Assembly (NCBI GenBank): GCA_963704025.1
Contig: CAVPGP010000005.1
Coordinates: 186,001 to 250,000 of the forward strand
Origin: CAVPGP01 sp963704025
GTDB taxonomy: Bacteria; Actinomycetota; Thermoleophilia; Gaiellales; Gaiellaceae
DNA: 64,000 nt
Direction of reading: 5' to 3'
Positions within the stretch are counted from its first letter, which is position 1. Each line of letters opens with the position of its first letter. Shown piece by piece: positions 1-8,372 of this stretch. Below the pieces are notes generated by a model, which was not told the DNA's origin, did no database searches, and was given only the letters and a program-made list of their open reading frames with translations. The translations under genes were made by a program, and so were the position numbers.

Positions 1-1642
1 TGCCGTCCCAGCTGTCTTTGCCGTCGCGGCTCTTCTTGCCGTCCCAGCTGTCCTTGCCGTCGCGGCCTTCCTTGCCGTCCCAGGCGTCCTTGCTCTTCTT
101 CTGCGGACCCTGATCGATCGACTGCCGCGTGTCGTTGTCGTTCGACGCCTTCGCCTCCGAGGAGACGTCGTTCGACTGCACGACCGAGCCGCCGTTGCCG
201 GAGCTGCCGACGCGGAGGGGGGCGTTCTTGTTGCTCGCGCCCTTCTGCTCGGCGGCCGAGGCCGCTGCGGCCAGCTGTGCGTTTCCGGCCCACTGGTCGG
301 CCGTCTGGACGCCGGTGCCCGAGCAACCACAGTCATGGCCATCCTTGCCATCCCGACCGTCCTTGCTCTTCGCCGACTGATCCTGATCGATCGACTGATG
401 CAGGTCGTTGTCGTTCTTCGCTTTCGCCTCCGAGGAGACGTCGTTCGACTGCCGGACGCTGCCGTCGTTGCCCGAGCTGCCGACGCGGATCGGAGTGTTC
501 ACGTTCGATGCTCCGAACTGCTTGGCCTCGGACAGCGCCAGTGCGCCCTGCTTGTTGTCGGCACCCTGCGTCGCCGTCTGGACGTCCGAGCCCGAGCAGC
601 CACAGTCATGGCCATCCTTGCCGTCACGACTGTCCTTGCTCTTGGCCGACGGATCCTGATCGATCGACTGCCGGGTGTCGTTGTCGTTCTTCGCCTTCGC
701 GGACGAGCTGACCGAGTTGGTCTGCGAGACGGAGCCGTCGTCGCCGGGGCTGAGGACGCGGACCGAGATGTTCACGTTGCTCGGCTTGTCCTGCTTCGCC
801 GACGAGGCTGCAGCCGCGCCTTGCTCGTTCGCCGCGGACTGCTTCGCCGTCTGGACCGTTCCCGTGCCGCCCGAGGTGTCCTGATCGGTCGACTGGTGAA
901 GATCGTTGTCGTTCTTCGCCTTCGCCTCAGAAGAGACCTCGTTCGTCTGCGAGACGCTGCCGTCGTTGCCGGAGCTTCCGACACGGATCGGCAGGTTGAC
1001 GTTCTTCGGATCCTTCTGCTCCGCAGCGGAGAGGGCGATCGCCTTCTGATCGCTCTTCGCCGACTGGTCGGAGGTCTGGATCGCGGGAGTCGTCGCGCAC
1101 CCGCACGGAGCTGCACCGGTCTGGCTCTGATCGGTGGTCTGCCGGGTGTCGTTGTCGTTCTTCGCCTTCGCGTCGGAGCTCACGGTGTTGGCCTGGTTCA
1201 CGTTGCCGCCGTTACCACCGCTGCCGACACGAACGTCGATGTTCGTGTTGGACGCTCCGTGCTGGGCGGCCTGTGAGAGGGCCGCGGCCAGCTGTGCGTT
1301 TCCGGCCGACTGGTTCGACGTCTGGATCCCGCCCGCGCCGCTTCCGTTCTGCGAGGCGTTCTGGGTCGTCGAGTTGTCGTTCTTCGCAGTGCCCGTGGAG
1401 GAGACGGAGTTCGTCTGGTTGACGGACCCGCCGTTCCCGGGACTGAGCACGCGAACGGAGATGTTCGTGTTGCTCGGTTGGGTTTGCGTCGCCCCGGACC
1501 CTGCCGCTGCCTGTTGCCCGCTCGTGGCGCCTTGGCCGGCCGTCTGAACACCCGGTGGGGTGTCGGCGGCCGCCGTTGTGACGCCTACGGCGAGGAGCAG
1601 AGCCAGCAGCCCGAGGACGGACGCAAGGAATCGCTTGGACAT
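1..1642 (-). CDS. Secreted N/Q/S-rich tandem-repeat protein (partial, runs off left edge)
   Basis: Open for 547 codons from the ATG at 1642 to the window edge with no stop, so the C-terminus is missing. A classical signal peptide (MSKRFLASVLGLLALLLAVG, cleavage near ADT) follows an AAGGAGAAGCA ribosome site. The mature part is at least six imperfect repeats of roughly 73-91 residues. Each has a strand-like segment (NTNISVRVLSPG or NVNLPIRVGSSG), then a G/N-rich turn, then SVxQTNxVSSxAKAKNDN and a Q/S/A-rich stretch. The DNA repeats are visible near 215, 489, 763, 988, 1235 and 1455. The last part in the window is charged (DGKDSWDGK repeats) with paired Cys (DCGCSG). The upstream gene on the same strand, 64 bp away, shares the motif once, so they are probably one operon. 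I do not recognise the family; alternating N/Q and hydrophobic positions suggest a stacking or amyloid-like surface protein, which is inference. Confidence 0.8.
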   Translation of the reverse strand, partial: MSKRFLASVLGLLALLLAVGVTTAAADTPPGVQTAGQGATSGQQAAAGSGATQTQPSNTNISVRVLSPGNGGSVNQTNSVSSTGTAKNDNSTTQNASQNGSGAGGIQTSNQSAGNAQLAAALSQAAQHGASNTNIDVRVGSGGNGGNVNQANTVSSDAKAKNDNDTRQTTDQSQTGAAPCGCATTPAIQTSDQSAKSDQKAIALSAAEQKDPKNVNLPIRVGSSGNDGSVSQTNEVSSEAKAKNDNDLHQSTDQDTSGGTGTVQTAKQSAANEQGAAAASSAKQDKPSNVNISVRVLSPGDDGSVSQTNSVSSSAKAKNDNDTRQSIDQDPSAKSKDSRDGKDGHDCGCSGSDVQTATQGADNKQGALALSEAKQFGASNVNTPIRVGSSGNDGSVRQSNDVSSEAKAKNDNDLHQSIDQDQSAKSKDGRDGKDGHDCGCSGTGVQTADQWAGNAQLAAAASAAEQKGASNKNAPLRVGSSGNGGSVVQSNDVSSEAKASNDNDTRQSIDQGPQKKSKDAWDGKEGRDGKDSWDGKKSRDGKDSWDG

Positions 1643-1706
1643 TGCTTCTCCTTGTCTGCGTTCGTCTGCGCCGGCGGGAGGCCGGCGCGTGGGCGCGTGG
1701 CCTTGC

Positions 1707-3573
1707 TCACCCAGGGTGCTCGGGTGGCCCCGAGCTGCGTGTGCGCGGTCGAGCCATGACGACCTCGCGGAGGCTGCGGAGGACGCCGGGCGCGATGACC
1801 AGCAACACGCCGATGAGCAGGGCGAAGCCGCCGAGCGACGAGCTCGAGCCAGAAGCGGCTGCGCCGGGGGACAAATCTGAGCCGGGAGCGTGCGGCAGCC
1901 GCGGCAGCGGCGCGCGCGAGGGGACGCGGTCCTTCGGCGTCTGTTCCGCTCCGCCGGCTGCGCCGGCCGAGTGCGCATTCGACGGCGCAACGGGCGGCGG
2001 GGCGACTGCCGGGGGAAGCGGCACGATGGTCGCCGCCTCGCCCAGCACCGGGGTCGGGGTGTCGTGGAGATCGTTCGCGGGCTTGCCCGATGGACGACTC
2101 GAAGGACGACTCGGCCGGCCGGTACCGGTCAGGTCGGGTGCGAGCAGCTCCGGGACGAACCCTGCGGCCGCGGCGATCGGTATCGCCGCGATATCACCGT
2201 CCGGACCCTGCAGCCGCCCCGAAAAGAGCGGCTCGAAGACCTGCTCGACGAGCGAGGCGATGGTCACCGGTGCGGTCGCCGGCGGCGCGGGGGCCGCGCC
2301 CGAGCCGTGTTGTCCCGGCAGACCCGAGAGGGTCGGCATCGGGATCCAGGGCCAGGGGGTCGAGTGCATGGGCGACTCGGCATCGAGCAGGCCGGGATCC
2401 GGCAGCAAGGAGTCCGGCGTCAGCCAGTCCTGTGTCATCGAGATGAGATTCCGGGGCGTGGTCGAGATCGGCGTCGTCGAGATCGGTGTCGTCGAGATCG
2501 GTGTCGTCGACGTCGGCGGCAGGGCCTGCTCGATGGTCTGCTGCACCGTCTGGGCGATCGAATTGGTGTTCGTCGCGGTGCTGACGGAGGTGGCCACGTT
2601 CGACTGGGTGACCGGGCCGTCGTCGCCCGGGCTGAAGATGCGGACGGAGATCGACGTGTTGCCGTTGGCGCCGGGCTGACCGGTGGGCGGGGCAGCGGGC
2701 GGAGCGGCGGAGTCGCCGCAGCTCCAGTGCCAGTTCCAGATCCAGGTCACACCGGCGGGCGGCTGTTCCGAAGGCACGACCGTGCTGCTTCCGAGCGACC
2801 CGTCCTCACAGTTCCAGTACCAGTTCCAGATCCAGGTAGTCGGTGTTGTAGTCGGTGTCGTAGTCGGTGTCGGTGACGCCACGTCGGTCGGAATTGTCGA
2901 CGAACTCTGACCTGGTGTGACGGGCTCTTCGTTCGCACTATCGATACCACCGGCATTCCCATCCTGATACTGCGTTCCGGATGTCGAGGGCACGGGCTCC
3001 GAGGCGGGCGTCTGGTCGTTCGAGGCAGTCGGGGCCGCGGGCATCGGCTGCTCCGTCGGGGCCGGGACGACGGGCGGATCCTGTGCAGGAGCGGCATCGG
3101 AAGGAGCGGCGGCTGCAGGAGCGACGTCGTTCGTCGGCTCGGACGAAGGCGATGGCAACACGGGCACCGGCGGCGTCTCGGGGACGGCCGGATCGGGCGC
3201 CGGGGAGGGTGATACCGCCTGTGGTACTGCATCTTCAGCGGATCCGGAGGTCGGCTGTTGCTGCGGAACAGCGCCCGCAACGTCGAATGCGGCCTGCACG
3301 GCCGCATCGACCGCGGCCGCGACGTCGGCCGGTGTGGATGCCCCGCTCGACACGCCCGCCGAGACCGGGTCGAGCCCGGCGACGGCGACCGGAGCCTGCG
3401 AAGGCTGGGACGACGGCTGGGAGGAGAGATCCGGGGCCGCCTGGGCGAGGGCGGCATCGACCGAGGAGAGAGGCGGACGGCGCGATGTCGTCCGCGTGCG
3501 CGGCGGCAGGCACGAGCAGCGCCACAAAGACCGCTACCGGTGCCGCTATCCGCCTCACGCGCCGAGACTCCAC
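1707..3573 (-). CDS. Secreted Pro/Ser/Ala-rich protein with Trp-rich motifs and C-terminal membrane anchor; frameshift near the signal peptide
   Basis: The main open frame covers about 600 residues from 3527 down to 1707. A good signal peptide (VRRIAAPVAVFVALLVPAAAHA, from GTG at 3573 or 3558) lies in a different frame and joins it only if one base is removed near 3470-3480, so the start is frameshifted or mis-sequenced. The mature chain is a long P/S/A/T-rich region with two copies of a Trp-rich motif (WIWNWYWNCEDGS and WIWNWHWSCGDS) and one copy of the downstream gene's motif (NTSISVRIFSPGDDG). A final hydrophobic helix (FALLIGVLLVIAPGVL) is followed by Arg-rich residues, which looks like a stop-transfer anchor. 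It is divergent from the sigma-factor gene at 3722. Function unknown; cell-surface exposure is inferred from architecture. Confidence 0.7.
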
Positions 3574-3721
3574 AATCGCTTCGGGAATCGTTTCGCCTCT
3601 CTCCTTGCGACCCGAACTGAGATATCCCACCAAGTAGATACCCATCCACCGCATCTTCCATACGAAATTCGTTCGGAATACCTCTTCCAAAAGAATCACC
3701 ACAGAGCTATGCTCGTGCGAG

Positions 3722-4306
3722 ATGGGAGCGATCGAAATCGCCACCCCGGTCGCAAACGACCGGAAGGGCGATCAAGCGGCCGATCGAGAGAGGGTGATCG
3801 AGGCGTACCTGCCTCTGGTCCGCCGCATCGCCGCGCGTTTCGCCGGACGGGGCGAGCGCCTGGAGGACCTGGTCCAGGTCGGCTCGATCGGCCTGATCAA
3901 GGCGGTCGACCGCTGCGACCCGCAGCGGCGCGAGCGCCTGACGGCATACGTCGCCCGGACGGTCGAAGGCGAGATCCGGCGCCACCTGCGCGACCGCACC
4001 TCGACCATGCGGATCCCGCGGCGCCTCCAGCAGCTCGAGACAGGCGACCTGCGCCCGCTACCGGCCGACGAGGAGGAGCTGCCCTCGGCGCCGGGAGACG
4101 AGCCGGACGACGTGGGCGTCGCCCGTGCGCTCGTCGCCTCGGCGGCCCGCTCGCTCGACCGGCGAGAGCGGCGCGTCGTGCTCCTCCACTACTTCCTCGA
4201 CCTGAGCCAGGAGGACGTGGGCAAGGAGGTCGGGGTGTCTCAGGTGCACGTCTCGCGCCTGCTCAAGGGCGCCCTCGCGAAGATGCGCGCCGGCCTGGCC
4301 ACCTGA
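3722..4306 (+). CDS. SigB/SigF-type RNA polymerase sigma factor, short form
   Basis: A 194-residue sigma-70 family protein. Region 2 spans about residues 24-100 and contains GERLEDLVQVGSIGLIKAVD and a DNA-melting/-10 recognition segment ending RDRTSTMRIPRRLQ, which is typical of SigB/SigF/SigG. Region 4 (about 140-190) has a clear helix-turn-helix, LSQEDVGKEVGVSQVHVSRL. Family members are usually about 250-260 residues; here region 3 is replaced by a short acidic linker (ADEEELPSAPGDEPDD). No anti-sigma factor or anti-anti-sigma gene is adjacent. The gene is divergent from the secreted-repeat operon, 148 bp away, so that operon is a candidate target (inference). The ATG start lacks a strong ribosome site. 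Confidence 0.88.
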   Translation: MGAIEIATPVANDRKGDQAADRERVIEAYLPLVRRIAARFAGRGERLEDLVQVGSIGLIKAVDRCDPQRRERLTAYVARTVEGEIRRHLRDRTSTMRIPRRLQQLETGDLRPLPADEEELPSAPGDEPDDVGVARALVASAARSLDRRERRVVLLHYFLDLSQEDVGKEVGVSQVHVSRLLKGALAKMRAGLAT

Positions 4307-4361
4307 CCGGTCCTTGCCCGGCGGCTTTGTCCAGGCGCCGGAACGGCGCTAAGCTCCGACC

Positions 4362-4733
4362 ATGGCTTCCGACACGGCGCTCCAGGAGGGCCGGGAAACG
4401 AACGAGGCCTCTGCGCAACCCAGCTTCAGCGGCCGCCTTCTCCTCCGCATGCCACAGACGCTGCACGCAGAGCTCTCGCGCGCGGCCGAGCGCGAGGGCA
4501 CGAGCCTCAACCAGTTCATCGTCGGGGCGCTGACGCGCTCGATGGGCGGGCCGGAGTCCTCGGTCCGGGCCGCACGGGCGGCCGGCGAGACCCAGACGGC
4601 ACCGGGCGCAGAGCCGGCCTCGGCGCAACCCCGGCTGCTGGGCCTCGCGCTGGCGGTCAACCTCGTCGCCGTCGTCGTCGCAGCCGCGGTCGCGGTCGTG
4701 CTGCTGATCGCAGCCTGGAACGGCGGCTTCTAG
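4362..4733 (+). CDS. HicB/Arc-like ribbon-helix-helix protein with C-terminal membrane helix
   Basis: A 123-residue protein. Residues about 23-55 (SGRLLLRMPQTLHAELSRAA then EGTSLNQFI) match the ribbon-helix-helix DNA-binding fold of HicB/Arc-type antitoxins: a beta strand, then two helices. A low-complexity A/E/T linker follows, and a strong hydrophobic helix near the C-terminus (LALAVNLVAVVVAAAVAVVLLIAAW). A DNA-binding RHH domain tied to the membrane is unusual. No hicA-like toxin gene is adjacent. The stop codon TAG sits inside a small stem-loop. Confidence 0.75.
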   Translation: MASDTALQEGRETNEASAQPSFSGRLLLRMPQTLHAELSRAAEREGTSLNQFIVGALTRSMGGPESSVRAARAAGETQTAPGAEPASAQPRLLGLALAVNLVAVVVAAAVAVVLLIAAWNGGF

Positions 4734-4758
4734 GAGGGCTGGGCAAACTCCTCCTAGA
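4729..4758. terminator. Stem-loop at the stop codon of the RHH gene
   Basis: A perfect 9-bp inverted repeat, TCTAGGAGG (4729-4737) and CCTCCTAGA (4750-4758), with a 12-nt loop. It includes the TAG stop and partly overlaps the left end of the following palindromic element. No T-run follows, so terminator function is only inferred. Confidence 0.4.
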
Positions 4759-4921
4759 GGCTTGATGTGAAACTCCGGCACGCACGGCTGGTGTGCCAGA
4801 CACGACGCGGTTCAGCCGGCTCGGGCTTGCCCGTAGCACCACTACGCGCTGCGCCCGATCCGGCTGAACCGCTTGGTCTGGCCCATCCCCGCACGCACCT
4901 CAGTTTCACATCAAGCCTCTA
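4755..4921. repeat. 167-bp palindromic element A (TAG-ended)
   Basis: The ends are perfect 20-bp inverted repeats: TAGAGGCTTGATGTGAAACT at 4755-4774 and its complement at 4902-4921. Further nested complementary blocks lie inside (GCCAGAC with GTCTGGC; GCGGTTCAGCCGG with CCGGCTGAACCGC), so the whole unit can fold into one long hairpin. The right end (CTA on plus) is exactly the TAG stop of the minus-strand gene that follows. Elements at 31811-31977 and 37546-37714 have the same length class and design but different arm sequence. The subterminal block just inside the right arm (read inward, GTGCGTGCGGGGATGG) resembles that of the 37.5-kb element. Confidence 0.8.
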
Positions 4922-5866
4922 ATGCTGCGTGGCGCAGAACCGGTCGCCCTGCAGGATCCGGTCGAAGAGCGCGTTCCGACTCCGCTCGTAGGCGACGTCC
5001 TTCGGATTCCTCGGATTGAAGTCGTGCAGGCCCGGCACCTCGACCTGGACGTCGGGCGTGACGCCCGGCCCGGCGGCCCTGATCCGGTAGCGCTTCCCCT
5101 TCCCCGCGGGACGAAGGTCGTCCGGATACCCCGGCAGCGTCACGTCACGGGTCGGCCAGAAGCTGTAGCAGAAGCCTCCCGTGGGCTTGCGGAAGACGAC
5201 CGACGTCTCTCGCCGCCAGCCCCGCCCGTAGGCGGAGTCGAGCGTGTCGATGTAGAGGCCGCGCCCGTAGCGATCGGTCGGGTTGCCGTCCCTCGCCGTG
5301 CCGAACCCGTGGACGGGGGCGCCCGCGTAGGTCAACCGACCGAACAGGTCGTGCGCCTCGCCGGAGAACGCCCAGTCGGTGTAGACCTCCAGCCTCGCGA
5401 GCGGGCCGGTCCAGTGGGAGACGCGAAGCTCCCACGCACTCTGGTGGGCCTGCCACGGCGGGTGGCCGCGATGCGGCAGGAACCGCTGCCATGACTGGAC
5501 GGCCCACCACGAACCGTCCGGCGCCGTGCAGGCGACGACGAGCGCAACGAGCGAGGGCCCCGTGTACGGCCGGCAGGCGTCCGTGAACGTCCGCCAGTAG
5601 AGCCGGCGGTACCTCCCCCAGCCGCCGGCGTAGTCGTACCGGAAGCGCACCTGCCGCACCGCCGGATTCGGCACCCGCGCGTTGGTCGCTCCCCACACGA
5701 GCACGCGGCGGACACCGCCCGCGCGGTGATACGTCAGGAGGGCCTCGCCCTTCCGGTTCACCTCCAGCCGGACGTGCCGGACGCTGAAGTCCGCCAGCGG
5801 CTCGCTCGCGGCAGCGGAGGGCGCGAGAGCGAGGAACAGGGCCGCGAGGCAGGCGCAACGGGCCAT
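4919..5866 (-). CDS. Secreted protein of unknown function
   Basis: I place the start at the ATG at 5866 because it gives a clean signal peptide (MARCACLAALFLALAPSAAA, cleavage before SEPLADF). The open frame extends to 6085, but that extra N-terminus is Arg/Pro-rich and not signal-like. The mature protein is about 300 residues, rich in W, Y and G, with an even pattern of beta-prone segments. No catalytic motif stands out. The stop codon TAG forms the right end of palindromic element A. It is divergent from the small secreted protein at 6010. Confidence 0.75.
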   Translation of the reverse strand: MARCACLAALFLALAPSAAASEPLADFSVRHVRLEVNRKGEALLTYHRAGGVRRVLVWGATNARVPNPAVRQVRFRYDYAGGWGRYRRLYWRTFTDACRPYTGPSLVALVVACTAPDGSWWAVQSWQRFLPHRGHPPWQAHQSAWELRVSHWTGPLARLEVYTDWAFSGEAHDLFGRLTYAGAPVHGFGTARDGNPTDRYGRGLYIDTLDSAYGRGWRRETSVVFRKPTGGFCYSFWPTRDVTLPGYPDDLRPAGKGKRYRIRAAGPGVTPDVQVEVPGLHDFNPRNPKDVAYERSRNALFDRILQGDRFCATQH

Positions 5867-6009
5867 CCGAAGAAGAAGTGTGCCTAACAGAAGTGCACGC
5901 AGTACGTCCCCTTTCCCGGAGGCGCCGGCTGGCATCCGAGACGACAAGTCGCCAAGATGAGGCCGGGCACGTCCAGCGCATCGCCCACAAGCAAACCAGG
6001 GGAGGTCAA

Positions 6010-6471
6010 ATGGGTGTCGGACTTCGAATCGCTGTCGCGGGCGGGATGGTGCTCCTTGCGGCGTCCGCCCCGGCGGCGGCCGCACCGACGATCACGGGAC
6101 CGGGCGTGATCCGGGTCACCGACAGGGAGACCGACTACCGGCGCACCGACGGAGGCCCGCGTGGGCAGGGGGCGGGCGACATGGAGATCCTCCAGGTGGC
6201 GCTCTACAACCAGGCCGTCCGGGAGCGTCCGATCGGGCACGGGGAGATCGTGTGCACCTTCACGAGCGACAAGGCCCGAAACTGCAGCGGGACGTACTTC
6301 CTGCCGAAGGGGAAGATCGTGGTGGGCGGCGTGATCGGCTCCCGCCTGCTGTACGAGGTCGCGGTGCTGGGGGGCACCGGGCTCTACGACAACGCACGCG
6401 GCACGCTGACCGTGACCGCCACCGCACAGCGCCCGCGACGGAACGTCCTGATCTTCCGGCTGGTCGCGTGA
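6010..6471 (+). CDS. Secreted allene-oxide-cyclase-barrel-like protein
   Basis: A 153-residue protein with a strong ribosome site (GGAGG, 5 nt before ATG) and a signal peptide ending near APAAAAP. The mature part has the pattern of the small AOC/dirigent-like beta barrel: GEIVCTF, CSGTYFLPKGKIVVGG and the hallmark GTGLYDNARGTLTVT near the C-terminus. The enzymatic role of bacterial members is generally unknown. Its TGA stop overlaps the GTG start of the response regulator (GTGA), so it is probably the first gene of a three-gene unit with the two-component system. Confidence 0.7.
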   Translation: MGVGLRIAVAGGMVLLAASAPAAAAPTITGPGVIRVTDRETDYRRTDGGPRGQGAGDMEILQVALYNQAVRERPIGHGEIVCTFTSDKARNCSGTYFLPKGKIVVGGVIGSRLLYEVAVLGGTGLYDNARGTLTVTATAQRPRRNVLIFRLVA

Positions 6472-6845
6472 AGGAGCTGGTCACGATCCTCATCTGTGAC
6501 GACGAGCCGCCGCTGCGCGAGCTGATGCGCGTCGCACTGGAGGGCGAGTACCGGTTCGCCGAGGCCGAGGACACCGAGACGGCGCTGCGGCTGGCCCGCC
6601 GTCTGCATCCGGAGATCGTCCTGCTCGACGTCATGCTGCCGCGGGGGAACGGCATCGAGCTGCTGCGGAAGATCCGGTCCGATCCTCAACTCTCGGCGAC
6701 GCGGGTCGCCGTCGTCTCGGCGTGGAGCAGCGCGGAGGACCGCGCCGCCGCGGAGGAGGCGGGCGCGGATGCGTTCATCGCGAAGCCGTTCACGCCGGAG
6801 AGGCTGATCGAGGTGGTCGAGGACCTCCTGGAGCCGGCTTCGTGA
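6468..6845 (+). CDS. Single-domain response regulator (CheY-like receiver)
   Basis: A 125-residue receiver domain with no output domain. Conserved residues are in place: acidic pair D11/D12, phospho-acceptor D54 (LLDVMLP), a Ser in VVSAWS, and K106 (AKPF). The GTG start at 6468 overlaps the previous gene by 4 bp, and its own TGA overlaps the kinase start by 4 bp, so the two signalling partners should be made together. Output is probably through protein-protein contact. Confidence 0.92.
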   Translation: MKELVTILICDDEPPLRELMRVALEGEYRFAEAEDTETALRLARRLHPEIVLLDVMLPRGNGIELLRKIRSDPQLSATRVAVVSAWSSAEDRAAAEEAGADAFIAKPFTPERLIEVVEDLLEPAS

Positions 6846-8362
6846 CCGGCAACCGCTCCACGCTCGTCTCCCGGATCCTCGCTGCCAGCGCCCTGCTGGC
6901 GCTGCTCGTCGCCGCCGCGTTCGGGCTCCTGATCCTCGCGATCGGCTCCCTGCGGCACGCGAACGAGCGCGAGACGCGCTCGAAGGACGTGACCGTCGCC
7001 TCGCTCGAGCTCGAGAACGTGATCATCAGCCTCGAGACGGCGCTGCGCGGCTACGTGCTCTCCGCGTCGCCGAGGCTCCTCACGGCGTGGAAGAACGCTC
7101 GGGCCGAGTTGCCCAGCTCGTCGAGGCGCCTGGAGAAGCTCGTGGCCGACGATCCCGTGCAGGCGAATCGCGTCCACGAGATCGTCGGCGACACGCGGGA
7201 CTACATCGCGGACTACGCCCAGAACCTGATCCAGATCGTCGGGATCGAGCCGTCGGCGGCGCAGGCCGGCGATGCCACCCTGGAGGGCCGGCGCAGGATC
7301 GACGCGATCCGGGGCAAGTTCGACGAGTTCCTCGCGACGGAGAACCTCCGCGCGTCGGAGCGGGCGGCCTCCGCGCAGCGCCAGTCCACGCGGGCGATCG
7401 ACATCGGCCTGGGGGCGCTCGCGGTCTCCGCGCTCCTGATTCTCCTCTACGGCCTCTACCTCTCCCGCTGGATCGCCCGGCCGGTCCGGCGCGTGGCCGC
7501 CGGCGCGAGCCGCGTCGCGACGGGCGACTTCCGCACGCGGCTCCACGAGGAGGGTCCCGGCGAGATCGGTGGGCTGACGCGGGCGTTCAACTCGATGGCG
7601 CGCTCGCTCGAGGCGGGCCGCAGCGAGATCGAGGCGCAGAACGAGGCGCTGCAGGCGAGCCAGCAGGCGAAGTCCGAGCTGATCAGCATCGTCTCGCACG
7701 AGCTGCGGACCCCCCTGTCCAGCGTGCTCGGCTTCACCCGGCTGCTGCTGGAGCGCGACTTCGACGAGGACGAGCGCCGCCGCTATCTCGGGATCATCGA
7801 CGCCGAGGCGCGCCGGCTCGCCTCGCTCGCCGAAGACTTCCTCGACGTGAGGCTCCTGGAGGAGGGCAAGTTCGAGTTGGTAACCACGACGCTCGACGCG
7901 ACCTCGCTCGTGCACGAGCAGGTGGCGCTCTTCTTCGGGCACGGGGGCGAGCAGAGCGTGCAGGTGAGCGTGCCGGACGAGCCGCTCTGGATCGAGGCCG
8001 ACCGCGACCGCCTCTCGCAGGTGATCGGCAACCTGCTGGCGAACGCCATCAAGTACTCCCCCGACGGTGGCCAGGTCGAGGTGCGCGCCGAGTCGGTCGG
8101 CGACGATGTGCGGATCGTCGTCCGCGACCAGGGGATCGGCATCTCGCCCGAGGACCAGGCGCACATCTTCACCAAGTTCTTCCGCGGCCGGGCGGCCGCG
8201 ACCGGGATCCCCGGCACCGGACTGGGCCTCGCCGTCGCGCGTCAGATCGTGGAGGCGCACGGAGGCGTGATCGGCTTCGCCAGCGAGGAGGGTCGCGGGA
8301 CGACCTTCTGGGTCGAGCTCCCGGCCCGGCGCACGGCGGACGAGCCGCACCCGGTCGCGTAG
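6842..8362 (+). CDS. Membrane histidine kinase (CHASE3-HAMP-HisKA-HATPase)
   Basis: A 506-residue sensor kinase starting at the GTG that overlaps the response-regulator stop. One membrane helix at about 10-33 and a second at about 184-205 flank an extracytoplasmic helical CHASE3-like sensor. A HAMP linker (about 206-258) leads to a HisKA domain with the phospho-His in SHELRTP (residue about 286). The HATPase_c domain has an N box (NLLANAIKYSPDGG), a G1 box (DQGIGISPED) and a G2 box (GTGLGLAVARQIV). All catalytic motifs are intact. The signal sensed is not visible. Confidence 0.93.
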   Translation: MTGNRSTLVSRILAASALLALLVAAAFGLLILAIGSLRHANERETRSKDVTVASLELENVIISLETALRGYVLSASPRLLTAWKNARAELPSSSRRLEKLVADDPVQANRVHEIVGDTRDYIADYAQNLIQIVGIEPSAAQAGDATLEGRRRIDAIRGKFDEFLATENLRASERAASAQRQSTRAIDIGLGALAVSALLILLYGLYLSRWIARPVRRVAAGASRVATGDFRTRLHEEGPGEIGGLTRAFNSMARSLEAGRSEIEAQNEALQASQQAKSELISIVSHELRTPLSSVLGFTRLLLERDFDEDERRRYLGIIDAEARRLASLAEDFLDVRLLEEGKFELVTTTLDATSLVHEQVALFFGHGGEQSVQVSVPDEPLWIEADRDRLSQVIGNLLANAIKYSPDGGQVEVRAESVGDDVRIVVRDQGIGISPEDQAHIFTKFFRGRAAATGIPGTGLGLAVARQIVEAHGGVIGFASEEGRGTTFWVELPARRTADEPHPVA

Positions 8363-8372
8363 AGTCGCGGCC

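Noticed and set aside
335..1276. Plus-strand ORFs in the left-edge repeat region
   Set aside because: Their sequences are Arg/Val/Leu repeats that mirror the repeats of the minus-strand gene; the minus strand has a signal peptide, ribosome site and coherent repeats.
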